This document shows, piece by piece, positions 20,460 to 28,780 of a stretch of 64,000 nucleotides of DNA; the stretch's first letter is position 1; each line of letters opens with the position of its first letter. Location of the stretch: positions 48,392-112,391 of the forward strand of contig NZ_JACSQK010000005.1 in NCBI RefSeq assembly GCF_014836675.1, read 5' to 3'. Source of the stretch: Comamonas avium. GTDB taxonomy: Bacteria; Pseudomonadota; Gammaproteobacteria; Burkholderiales; Burkholderiaceae_C. A program made the translations under genes and the position numbers. The notes beneath the pieces are model-generated. The model worked only from the letters and a program-made list of their open reading frames with translations, made no database searches and was not told the DNA's origin.

Positions 20460-22360
20460 TGCAAACAGAAAAACCTACACACCTTCTCGTTTATCAATCA
20501 ACCGTTGCACAGTTTCTACAAGACTGTGACGAAATTGAAATTTCTTCATTAATCCATGACCGATACGTTGCACTAACCGGTGGCAAGGTTGGGCCAAGTG
20601 AGCAAGCATCTTGGAAAAATTCACTGAGCGAGATGGCCCGAGTTCTACGTAGGTCGCAGCTCGATGAGACAGTTGGGGTGGGTATTGAGCTTTTTGCTCC
20701 TCAGGCTACGTCTCGTGTGGATTTCTCGCTGTCTGGGCTGGGAGCGGAGGGGGATAAGAAGGTGATATTAATTGAGCTCAAGCAGTGGAGCTCGGTAGAT
20801 GTCACGGAAAAGGATGCGATTGTTAGAACCGTTTTGGGGGGCGGTAAACAAGATGTTCCGCATCCTTCGTATCAAGCATGGTCTTATGCCAACTTGTTTG
20901 AAGGCTTCAACGAGGCCGTCTCTTGCGGTGACATCAAAGTGGTGCCTTGTGCTTTTCTTCATAATTATGAAAGCACTCAGCGGGAGATTATTGATCAACG
21001 CTATGACGTTTATTTGCAGAAGGCACCACTGTTCCTTAAAGGTGATTTGGAGAAATTTAGGGAGTTTTTGCGTGAACATCTTCATGGAGGTGATAACGGT
21101 AAGGTTATTCACGCCCTTATTCACGCAAAAATTGGAGCCTCTAAAGCTCTCATAGAGGGACTAAACCATCTGCTGAAAGAAAACAAAGAGTTTGTTCTCA
21201 TTGATCAGCAAAAATTGGTCTATGAGGCGGTCAGAGCAACGGCTAAAGCGGCAGCTCCCGGTAAGCATAGGGTCATCATCGTTGAAGGCGGGCCAGGGAC
21301 TGGCAAGTCGCTTATTGCAATAAATTTGCTAGTTAAGTTACTGCACGATAATTTGGCGATACGCTACGTTTCCAAAAACTCAGCACCCCGCCATGTTTAT
21401 AAATCGAAGCTGACTAAGTCGACATTACGAAGTCGTTTCGACAGTCTTTTTTGCGGGCCTGACAGCTTTCACAAGGTGCAGTCGAATACTTTTGATCTTC
21501 TGTTGGTGGATGAGGCTCATCGTTTGACTGAGAAAAGCGGGGCTTATGGCAATTTAGGTGAAAACCAAGTCAAGGAACTGATTAATGCAGCTAAGTGCAC
21601 TGTATTTTTCATTGACGAAGATCAGTGTGTGACGTTTAAAGACATTGGTTCCAAAGCGCAGATAAGACGCTGGGCGCAAGTCAAAGGAGCTGTAGTCGAA
21701 GAGTATGAGTTGCAATCTCAGTTCCGTTGCAGTGGCTCTGATGGTTACATCAGCTGGCTAGACAATATATTGGGTATCCGTAGCACTGCAAATCATTTTT
21801 TAGACAGTAAGCAGTATGATTTCAGAATCTTCGACAGCCCGCAGGAGCTGCACGAAGTAATAGAGTCAAAAAACATAGAGAATAAGGCTCGTGTGGTTGC
21901 TGGGTATTGCTGGCCTTGGAGTAGTAAAAACGATATTTCCAAGATGGATATCGTTATCGGTAATTATCAGCGGCAGTGGAATCTGTCGAGCAACAGCAGT
22001 GTTTGGATCGTGACACCCGGATCGATTGACCAAGTTGGATGCATTCACACTTGTCAGGGTTTAGAGGTCGAATATGTCGGAGTGATTGTTGGACCAGATT
22101 TGATCGTGAGGGATGGTCAGGTGGTTACAGCCCCGGAAATGCGCTCTTCGATGGATCAGTCGATTCGAGGTTACAAGACCCGAGTTAAAACAAGCCCAAA
22201 CGCAACCAAAGCCTTAGCTGATAAGGTTATACGAAACACTTACCGGACATTGATGACTCGTGGGCTTAAGGGGTGCTATATATATTGCACAGATGACGAA
22301 ACGCGTAGCTACTTCAAGGCTAGGCTTGAAGGTCACGGTAGTGCTTCTTCAAAGGAATGA
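20459..22360 (+). CDS. Nuclease-like/DUF2075 (Schlafen group 3) helicase fusion
   Basis: A 633-residue protein. Residues 70-110 resemble a PD-(D/E)XK core: E77, D88 (SRVDFS) and E106-x-K108 (VILIELKQW). From about 270 comes a superfamily 1 type ATPase of the DUF2075 (PF09848, Schlafen group 3 helicase) family: Walker A GGPGTGKS (K283), Walker B LLLVDEAHR (D351, E352), FFIDEDQ, QSQFRC, motif V HTCQGLEVEYVGVIVG and motif VI NTYRTLMTRGLKG. Its ATG shares one base with the stop of the MazG-like gene. Function in vivo unknown; an anti-phage effector is the leading idea from domain content and island setting. Confidence 0.85.
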   Translation: MQTEKPTHLLVYQSTVAQFLQDCDEIEISSLIHDRYVALTGGKVGPSEQASWKNSLSEMARVLRRSQLDETVGVGIELFAPQATSRVDFSLSGLGAEGDKKVILIELKQWSSVDVTEKDAIVRTVLGGGKQDVPHPSYQAWSYANLFEGFNEAVSCGDIKVVPCAFLHNYESTQREIIDQRYDVYLQKAPLFLKGDLEKFREFLREHLHGGDNGKVIHALIHAKIGASKALIEGLNHLLKENKEFVLIDQQKLVYEAVRATAKAAAPGKHRVIIVEGGPGTGKSLIAINLLVKLLHDNLAIRYVSKNSAPRHVYKSKLTKSTLRSRFDSLFCGPDSFHKVQSNTFDLLLVDEAHRLTEKSGAYGNLGENQVKELINAAKCTVFFIDEDQCVTFKDIGSKAQIRRWAQVKGAVVEEYELQSQFRCSGSDGYISWLDNILGIRSTANHFLDSKQYDFRIFDSPQELHEVIESKNIENKARVVAGYCWPWSSKNDISKMDIVIGNYQRQWNLSSNSSVWIVTPGSIDQVGCIHTCQGLEVEYVGVIVGPDLIVRDGQVVTAPEMRSSMDQSIRGYKTRVKTSPNATKALADKVIRNTYRTLMTRGLKGCYIYCTDDETRSYFKARLEGHGSASSKE

Positions 22361-22839
22361 ATCAGCAAACCGCAATCGGTCTCCCTAGTAAGGTCTACTC
22401 ACTTCAGATGTGCCTTGTCCGAGCCTCTCGGAGGTGCCTCTGGGGTATTGAATTGAAGTTGCCCATAGGGGACGTTGCAGCTCTATGGTTACGGCCATTG
22501 ACATGAAGTCCTGTTTACGGCCGCCTGTCTGGGAGGATTTTGGTCGAAGGTAAGTGGCCTTTCTTAGTCAGGAAATAACCTTCGTAGTAATGGCGCCGTA
22601 GGGCCACTACCGGTATCGACATGCCTATAAAAGGCAAGAAAACCGCTGAGAGAGCAAAGTTCCGCAGCCGCAGCATTGCCTTTCAATGACATTGTGATAG
22701 TGGGCCTTAGAAGATGTCTGGAATCTACAAGTTGGTTGCTATGACTTGGTGCCTTATGGGTGAACCATAGTCTCTCAATCAACGCCGACACCAGCCAGCA
22801 CCTAGATTAGCCAAGCGCAGCGACGACCAGCCTCTGTCT

Positions 22840-23010
22840 CAAGCGTTCTCCGAGGCTTTAAATGGGGCGCTGTGAAGGTTTTACTAACAGGGGTGGTGCA
22901 GCTCTGGGCTAGGGACTATGGCTGAGCCATAGACCCATTTCAGCCCCTTGTCTGTAGAGCATCCTCAACCGAGGGTGCGGGAGCGTAGTGGCCGCATCCG
23001 GTAGTTACTT
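22840..23010. repeat. Structured island repeat, copy A
   Basis: Aligns with 23151-23312: both read cgag-cTTtAAATGGG, CGCTGTGA, a central hairpin and then GGGAGCGTAG-GCCGCA-like ends. The central hairpin here is ctatggct-g-agccatag (near 22916-22932), bracketed by GGG and CCC. Confidence 0.6.
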
Positions 23011-23019
23011 CAGCCCAAC

Positions 23020-23145
23020 AACTCCCCCTTTTGATGGCGTCGCAAGGAAGTCCTTGTAAATCAACCTGATCCGATGAATGGAAGCATCGGCCTCCTCAAA
23101 ATCAGAACAAAGATGTGACTCAGACCTAGAGTCTAAACACTTCCA
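23020..23145 (+). repeat. Island left-end sequence, copy 2 (internal att-like junction)
   Basis: aactcccccttttgatggcg at 23020 differs from the left end (19759) at two of the first 21 bases, and the similarity continues about 120 bases with the same hairpin ccgatg-N8-catcgg. Upstream of it there is no ychF 5' copy, unlike the right end at 28751. Confidence 0.75.
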
Positions 23146-23150
23146 CACAC

Positions 23151-23312
23151 CCTTGTCCGAGCTTATAAATGGGCCGCTGTGAGGCCTACTTTATTCAATG
23201 TAGGTGGGGCTTGGCTTAGGCCTGCGGCTGCGCCACAGGCCTATTCAGTCCCTGGCCGGCAGACTCCGTAACCGCGGATGAGGGAGCGTAGCGACCGCAG
23301 CCGCTAGAATTC
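23151..23312. repeat. Structured island repeat, copy B
   Basis: Diverged partner of copy A. The central hairpin is now taggcctg...caggccta (about 23217-23243), paired despite a different sequence, and a second stem is cctac...gtagg (near 23184-23204). Paired changes suggest that the fold is under selection. Confidence 0.6.
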
Positions 23313-23535
23313 ATACTAGAACCCATTGACTCTCTTGAGGTTCGGGGGGAGCGAAGCTCCACCCCGGCGCAGCCGCGTAGCGGCGAGCACTGCCTTCCTA
23401 AAGATTTAGAGCTTTTCTGTTTCTACGGTATGTAGTTATGGCGTTTTAGTTTTTGTAATATGTTGATATTAAAGGTGAATTTCAGATTCACTGCCCGATC
23501 TTGGCCATTCTTCTGCACCTGAGTCTTCCTGCCGC

Positions 23536-24447
23536 CTACCCGCCGGCTTTCTTGAGAAGTGTGTCAAGCTGGCTCTTCACTGTCTTAGGATCTTTTGGGG
23601 GCACTCCGAGTGCAACGGCCAGAAGCTCGCTGAGCATTCGTCCGCTCGGCGAGGACCCAAGGGTCATGTGCAATTTCCAAAGTGCTTGGTAGGTTGGACG
23701 GTGCTTTTTTGCGCAGGCAGACTGCCTTTCCCAAGTTGACAGCTTTCGCTCAAAACTAGAGCGCGGGGAAGGAAGGCGCTGTTTCTCGCCTTTGATTGCC
23801 TTATCCAAGTGCTCAATGCGCAACTTCATCTCGGAGCTTTGCAGTGCAGCCAGTTGCACTTGCTGGAAGTCTGTCAGTCGCATGCATTCCAAGACACGGT
23901 TGTCTCGCTTCCATTTCTTTGCTGCAAACTTATCGCAAAGGGCAAAGTCGAAAGGTGAGCTGAGGTTTACAAGATCTGCAAAATCATCGTCCTTGGCGTT
24001 GATATTGACTTCCTCATTCCGGCAGTAGAGCCAATGGCAGTCGATGGCAATCTGATCACGGTAAATCTGAAAAAAGATTGGGTCGTTGTGTTTCTTCCCT
24101 GTTTGAATCTCTTTCCTAAAAGCTGGGGCTAGCTTGCCGTGCGTATTCAGCTCAAAAGAGCAGAACCGATAGCGTTCGCGGGATGATTCGTAGTCGCCGG
24201 TAACTTTTATTTGCTGACAGACGGCGTGATAGTTCTCTAAGGCTTCTTCGTATTCGAATAACGGTTCGCGGTTGGCATGACGATTGCTGATTGCGCTCGT
24301 GTGCGAATCCGCACCTGATGACATTTCAAATTTAGTGCCGTCAGCCAGAGTGAGGTCAAGCTCAACATCGTCACTGATCTCATCAAGTTCGGCAGAGGTT
24401 TGGGAAAGGCGATGCTGGTCGGATGCATTGCTGCTGGACTGTTGCAT
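23536..24447 (-). CDS. Hypothetical island protein
   Basis: A 303-residue protein of unknown family. It is charged and mostly helical-looking, with an acidic, serine-rich N-terminus (ELDEISDDVELDLTLADG), a middle region rich in Tyr/Trp/Cys (FQIYRDQIAIDCHWLYCRNE) and a basic C-terminal third (KRDNRVLECMRLTDFQQ; GEKQRLPSPRSSFERKLS). No membrane segment or signal. It points leftward, as do the two intact recombinase genes. The start ATG at 24447 lacks a clear ribosome site. Confidence 0.6.
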   Translation of the reverse strand: MQQSSSNASDQHRLSQTSAELDEISDDVELDLTLADGTKFEMSSGADSHTSAISNRHANREPLFEYEEALENYHAVCQQIKVTGDYESSRERYRFCSFELNTHGKLAPAFRKEIQTGKKHNDPIFFQIYRDQIAIDCHWLYCRNEEVNINAKDDDFADLVNLSSPFDFALCDKFAAKKWKRDNRVLECMRLTDFQQVQLAALQSSEMKLRIEHLDKAIKGEKQRLPSPRSSFERKLSTWERQSACAKKHRPTYQALWKLHMTLGSSPSGRMLSELLAVALGVPPKDPKTVKSQLDTLLKKAGG

Positions 24448-24604
24448 GTTGGTGCTATCAAAAGATTGTGAAAGCTCACATTTCGGATTGCCAAGGTTTG
24501 ACAGATTGAAAGTGAGGGGTCACGACTCAGTATAGAAAGCGCTCTACTTAGCTTCGGTGGGTAATTGAATTATCAATCAATAATTGACATCCGATAGTCT
24601 GTGA

Positions 24605-25315
24605 CTAATTCGTGTGTGTGGTGAGTGAATTGACTCTAAAGAGCAAACGCTGAACCTGATAAAGCGACCACTGCCCACCGCGCGGAGTTTTGATGCCAAG
24701 CTGGTTTAGCTCCGCAGCCATGGCGCGCTGCGACAGCCCGCGATCCTGCATAGAGTGCATGGTGTGGCGCAGTCGCTCAGCAAAGGCATCTGCGGCCTGC
24801 TGGCGCTCTTCAATATTAGGGCGCAGGTTGTCTATCCCCTTGCTGCCTAGAACGCGGCCACGGGCTTTAGCTGCCGCCAGTGCAGCCTTGGTGCGTTCGC
24901 TGATGCGCCGTGCTTCAAACTCAGCGAAGTTCGCCATGCTGACCAGCACCATGCGGCCTTCGGCCGTTGATGGATTGACGTCCGGCAGATCAGCGAATGC
25001 GATGCTGACTTTGCAGGTGTCGATTACTTCCAAAAAGAAACGCACGTCACGTGCCAGTCGGTCGAGCTTGCCGATGACCAATGCGCATCGGTGCTTGCGG
25101 CAAAAGGCGAGAGCCTTCTCAAGTTCTGGCCGTCCCTTCATGCCTTTGCGACCGCTCTCGACTTCTTTGAACTCTTGCACCAAGGTGCCGTAATGGTCTT
25201 GCACATATCGCACAACGGTAGCCTGTTGAGCTTCAAGGCCCAGACCGCTGTGTCCTTGCTTTTGTGTGCTGACGCGGAGGTAGCTGACGTATGGAGTGTT
25301 GCGTTCCTGTTGCAT
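24605..25315 (-). CDS. Serine recombinase (resolvase/invertase family)
   Basis: A 236-residue recombinase. The catalytic serine is S16 in YVSYLRVSTQKQGHSGLG, followed by GRPELEKALAFCRKH, IGKLDRLARDVRFF and FAEFEARRISERTKAAL of the catalytic domain. The end has a DNA-binding segment (GLSQRAMAAELNQLGIKTPRGG). It is longer than Tn3-type resolvases because of the C-terminal extension. An ATG at 25315 is preferred to the TTG at 25321. It may act on the repeats at 25646-25725 or on island junctions. Confidence 0.85.
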   Translation of the reverse strand: MQQERNTPYVSYLRVSTQKQGHSGLGLEAQQATVVRYVQDHYGTLVQEFKEVESGRKGMKGRPELEKALAFCRKHRCALVIGKLDRLARDVRFFLEVIDTCKVSIAFADLPDVNPSTAEGRMVLVSMANFAEFEARRISERTKAALAAAKARGRVLGSKGIDNLRPNIEERQQAADAFAERLRHTMHSMQDRGLSQRAMAAELNQLGIKTPRGGQWSLYQVQRLLFRVNSLTTHTN

Positions 25316-25729
25316 GACCAAATCTCAAGACGACCGTTTAATAGTTTGTCATTGCCAGTATAGGAAGGAGTCGGCTTAAAAATGGCTGGTCAGTGAAAAA
25401 TTCTTTGTTTTTTATGAGTGCTCACTTTTTGGATTGTTGTTTTCAATATGGGGAAGGGATTGCGAGGGGGGGAATTCCTTTTGAAGCCTATGAGATGCGT
25501 ATGAGATGCAACAGATTTCGCGTGTTTTTGTTGCATCGGAGTGAAGTCCTAGAAAACAAGGAAAAGCGGCTATGTGATGCATTCACAAAAATCCGCTGTC
25601 TTCAGAATGTCTTATATGTCACTAATTTTTTGGATATACCTTAAGAGAACCATGTTTCTTGGTTCTACTTATTGGTGTTTACGACCTAAAACGAACCTAT
25701 TTCGAAGAACCATCTAAAACGAACCAAGC
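25316..25729. other. Gap between divergent recombinase genes
   Basis: About 410 AT-rich bases that must contain both recombinase promoters. An 83-codon plus frame at 25393-25644 (starts MKNSLFFMSAHFLDCCFQYG) has no family likeness and no good ribosome site, and is left uncalled. The repeats at 25646-25725 are described separately. Confidence 0.5.
25646..25725. repeat. Resolvase-site-like repeats upstream of the broken recombinase
   Basis: An inverted repeat agaacca...tggttct (25646-25666) and two direct copies of ctaaaacgaacc (25686-25697, 25714-25725; 28 bases apart) lie just upstream of the recombinase start. The arrangement resembles a recombinase binding (res) region. Confidence 0.45.
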
Positions 25730-26340
25730 ATGTTTGTCCGCGCCTACCTACGAGCCTCCACCCAAGAACAGGACGCTACCCGCGCACGCGCTGCCCTTGA
25801 GGCCTTCGCTGAAGAGCGTGGGCTGACCGTGGCTGCGTGGTATATCGAGAATGAGTCGGGGGCCAGCCTGAAGCGCCCCGAGCTGTTTCGGCTGCTGAGT
25901 GACTGCAAGGCTGGGGACGTGCTACTGATTGAGCAGGTGGATCGCCTGTCGCGTTTGAACGATGCGGACTGGTGGGAGGCTCTGAAGCGCGAGATTGGTG
26001 CGCGTGGTGTGCGTATCGTGGCGCTGGACTTGCCGACCTCATGGCAGTGCATGACAAGCACTGACGAGACTACGGCACGTATCTTGGCCGCGGTGAATGG
26101 GATGCATGCTGGACATGCTGGCTGCGATTGCTCGCAAGGACTACACAGACCGCCGCCGCCGTCAGGCTGAGGGTATAGCTAAGGCGAAGACGGAAAGGGT
26201 TTACAAGGGGCGCAGGGAGGATGCAGAGCGTAATGCCGTCATCGTGTCCATGTTGTCCAAGGGGGATGACGTGGAGCGAGATTCAAAAGGCCACAGGGTG
26301 TAGCCGGAGCACCCTCAGCAGATTACGTGAAAGGGTTTAA
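25730..26340 (+). pseudogene. Serine recombinase with two frameshifts
   Basis: The frame begins MFVRAYLRASTQEQDATRAR (catalytic S10) and runs through DVLLIEQVDRLSRLNDADWW to ILAAVNGM. There, near 26105, one extra base (gatg-c-atgctgg) breaks it; the next frame continues LDMLAAIARKDYTDRRRRQA. A second extra G near 26264 (aagggg-g-atgacg) breaks it again, after which TWSEIQKATGCSRSTLSRLR completes the helix-turn-helix to TAA at 26338. Removing both bases gives a full 202-residue resolvase. Either real decay or two sequencing errors. Confidence 0.85.
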
Positions 26341-26379
26341 ATTGAAAATTAGAGGTTTGTTTAATGAGAATTTCTCACT

Positions 26380-27423
26380 CTAAAAATATATCTCCTTCAG
26401 ATCAGATTCACGAAAATTATTTTTTAATTTCGCCCAATTTTCCTCGCTAATTATTTCTCTACTCCATACCAAATCTGTAGTAAAAGAGCTGACACCTCCA
26501 GAAGAATATGGAATATGAACAGATTTAAAGTATTCAACTATCTCTAACAAATTCTTATCTCTATAAGACATCTTGTCGTAAAAACTTGCAATAAATGATC
26601 CTAAAGGAGTGTAAAATTTCGCGTAATTATTTTCTTCACCCTTATTGTTTAAGGGCGGGGCATAGAGAGTGATGAATGAACTATGAGGGCGCTCAAAAAC
26701 CAGTTCTCTATAATTTCCTCTATCAATATCTAATATGCATGGGTGGCTGCTGATTTTTTTAAAATAATCAGCTTTTAATCGACGCTCTTCTTCTGTTTTT
26801 TCTTGAAAGAGGAGTTTTGATTTTAAACAATGAGCAACCCTCCACGAGGCTAAATCAGCTATGCACAATAATTCAGGAAGATCACGAGGATGTGTTGAAG
26901 TTGATTTTGCAACTTGGACTAACTTCTCATCTATTTTTTTTATTTTTTCATCAATATTACCCCTAAGGTCACTCGTATGTGCAAGCACGCCATATATAAT
27001 GGGTGAAATTATTTCAGACGATGCCTTGTTATATTTGTTTGTTTCTAGCTCTGCTATTTTTTTAGAAGTTTGAAATATTTTATCAAAATGACTTAATTTG
27101 ATATTTATTTTGCACTCGAATGCTGCTGCAACGCCATTAAATAAATAATATTTCTCTGTTTTTAAGAATTTAGGATAGTTCGGCTTGAGAACTATTAAAT
27201 CAATTTGTGGGCTCGCTAGCCCATTTGCGCCAAGAATTCTCCCTTTCGTGACTACGGTATAGCCTTCAGGTAGCCAGTCTTCAAGTAGCTTTTGCCAAGA
27301 TATTTCTCCTTGATCCCCTGCCGTTCCGGGATCTTCTTTTACCCTTTTATTAATTGCTTCATAGTCTTCAGCAATTCTTCTGGAATAACTTCTGATATAT
27401 CCGTGCAACTCGTGGTCTTGCAT
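26380..27423 (-). CDS. DUF6602-type protein with nuclease-like N-terminus
   Basis: A 347-residue protein. The start region GDQGEISWQKLLEDWLPEGY, GLASPQIDLIVLKPNYP and GVAAAFECKINIK matches my memory of the DUF6602 family, and the D-x-n-ExK spacing (QIDLIVLK; FECK) looks like a PD-(D/E)XK fold. The rest is lysine- and asparagine-rich. Base composition is strikingly AT-rich against its neighbours, a sign of separate transfer. No membrane segment. Family members are uncharacterised as far as I know; a defence role is inference. Confidence 0.7.
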   Translation of the reverse strand: MQDHELHGYIRSYSRRIAEDYEAINKRVKEDPGTAGDQGEISWQKLLEDWLPEGYTVVTKGRILGANGLASPQIDLIVLKPNYPKFLKTEKYYLFNGVAAAFECKINIKLSHFDKIFQTSKKIAELETNKYNKASSEIISPIIYGVLAHTSDLRGNIDEKIKKIDEKLVQVAKSTSTHPRDLPELLCIADLASWRVAHCLKSKLLFQEKTEEERRLKADYFKKISSHPCILDIDRGNYRELVFERPHSSFITLYAPPLNNKGEENNYAKFYTPLGSFIASFYDKMSYRDKNLLEIVEYFKSVHIPYSSGGVSSFTTDLVWSREIISEENWAKLKNNFRESDLKEIYF

Positions 27424-27649
27424 AATTATTTCTTGATAAATTTATTAATTTTTGTGCAGCGCTGTTTTATCGGTTTAAGTGTAAGTGTGAAAAATACGTC
27501 GAAGCATAAATGCCTAAAATTACAGCGCTGCGTGTGCCACAAGGGTGTAGCATAAGCTCTAACTTGATCTGGGGTCTTAGTCTGTATGACAGGGATTTTT
27601 AGTAGCTCAAAAGTGTGTGCCACATCCCATCATTCGCTCCATCGTTTCC

Positions 27650-28780
27650 CTAACTTGCGGACTGCACGGCAGCCTGAATTCTCACTAGTTCTGCCGAAAC
27701 TGCTGTCAACTCCACAGCAACATAGTGGCGGTTGAGTGTGTCTGACTTGGGCGGTGTGTGGTTGAGGATTCGACGCAGCACGGAATCCGGGATGCCTTGA
27801 GCCTTACCGACAGAAGCATGCAGCTTGCGAAGATCGTGAAGCATGAACTTCGGCGCTCCTGCGCGTATTGCCATCTCGGCAAGGTGTTCCACGCTGACCC
27901 CTTTGAAAAGCGTTTGTGGCGCTGCTAGACCCTTACAGCGGCGGCGCAAGATGGCATCCATCAGTGGCGTTATGGGAAGCCTATGAGGCTTGCCATTCTT
28001 GGTCATCGGTATGGTGATCAGCCCTTTCTCGAAATCGACCTGCTCACGCGTTAGTCCTGCGCATTCACTACGCCGTAGGCCGGTATACAGCAGCAGCATC
28101 AAGCAATCCCGCTGAGGCTCAGGCAAGGTATCCACTGCACTTTTCCATGCAGGTAGGTCGCTGACCTCTAGCGTTCTTGGTCTGGGCTTTGCACGTTCGG
28201 GCATCAGGCCTGCGGCGGCCAGCTTGGTGAAGGGGGTAGCCAACTCCAAGCCATGCACAGCATTTGTATATTTGATAAGCGCACCTATCACGCCACGACC
28301 GAACTCAACCAGCGCAGCCCCCTTGGTCTGTGCGAACTGATGGCAGTGCTCCGCAAAGGTGGGGTGGCGCAGGTCGTCCACAGGCCGTTGTAGCCATTCG
28401 GCAAAGTGCGTGCGGAAGAACGAGTCGTAGCGCTTACGGCTGGTCTCTTTGAGTTTCTTGGCATCACAGTAAGCGGGTAGCACCTCTGCAAGCGTAGGAA
28501 GTGCTTTGAACGCTTTATCAGGACGCTCTGGAAATACACCACGTCGGCACTCTCTTAATAGTGCCATGGCCCGATCTCGGGCTTCCTCAACGCTTATCAG
28601 GGGCCAGCGTCCCAAGGTGCATCGGAACTGCTTACCCCGCACGCTAGTAGCAACTTGAAAGGTCTTGGTGCGTGCGCCAACCTTCACACAGAACCCGCAC
28701 AGCACTCGGTCACGCAGGATTACCCCGGGCCGCAATCCGTCCCTCACCAGCAGAGATTCGCTGATCATTACAATCGGCAT
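27650..28780 (-). CDS. int: Tyrosine site-specific integrase of the ychF island
   Basis: A 376-residue tyrosine recombinase. Catalytic residues are R236 (LLYTGLRRSECAGL), H315-x-x-R318 (MLHDLRKLHASVG), H341 (RRILNH) and the nucleophile Y353 (RHYVAV). The N-terminus resembles P4-type integrases (GFCVKVGARTKTFQVATSVR; LGRWPLISVEEAR). The ATG at 28780 is chosen because similarity starts there; the frame runs on to 29374 only as antisense to ychF. Remarkably, its first ten codons lie inside the duplicated ychF upstream region. Its gene sits next to the right attachment site, as usual. Confidence 0.9.
   Translation of the reverse strand: MPIVMISESLLVRDGLRPGVILRDRVLCGFCVKVGARTKTFQVATSVRGKQFRCTLGRWPLISVEEARDRAMALLRECRRGVFPERPDKAFKALPTLAEVLPAYCDAKKLKETSRKRYDSFFRTHFAEWLQRPVDDLRHPTFAEHCHQFAQTKGAALVEFGRGVIGALIKYTNAVHGLELATPFTKLAAAGLMPERAKPRPRTLEVSDLPAWKSAVDTLPEPQRDCLMLLLYTGLRRSECAGLTREQVDFEKGLITIPMTKNGKPHRLPITPLMDAILRRRCKGLAAPQTLFKGVSVEHLAEMAIRAGAPKFMLHDLRKLHASVGKAQGIPDSVLRRILNHTPPKSDTLNRHYVAVELTAVSAELVRIQAAVQSAS

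Larger units (their letters stand above)
22361..23535. other. 1.2-kb non-coding stretch with hairpin-rich repeats and the internal island junction
   Basis: No convincing coding frame is present on either strand; a 75-codon minus-strand frame at 22564-22791 has no family look. The stretch holds the internal core and left-end copy (23020-23140), two diverged structured repeats (22840-23010, 23151-23312), and the 12-mer ccttgtccgagc at 22413 and again at 23151. Two compact hairpins follow: gggggagc-gaa-gctccacccc near 23344 and gccgc-gta-gcggc near 23372. Confidence 0.7.

Noticed and set aside
22564-22791. 75-codon minus frame in the island non-coding hub
   Set aside because: Composition is unlike a protein family and there is no ribosome site; the region looks structured instead.
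25393-25644. 83-codon plus frame between the recombinase genes
   Set aside because: No recognisable motif and no convincing start signal; left uncalled.
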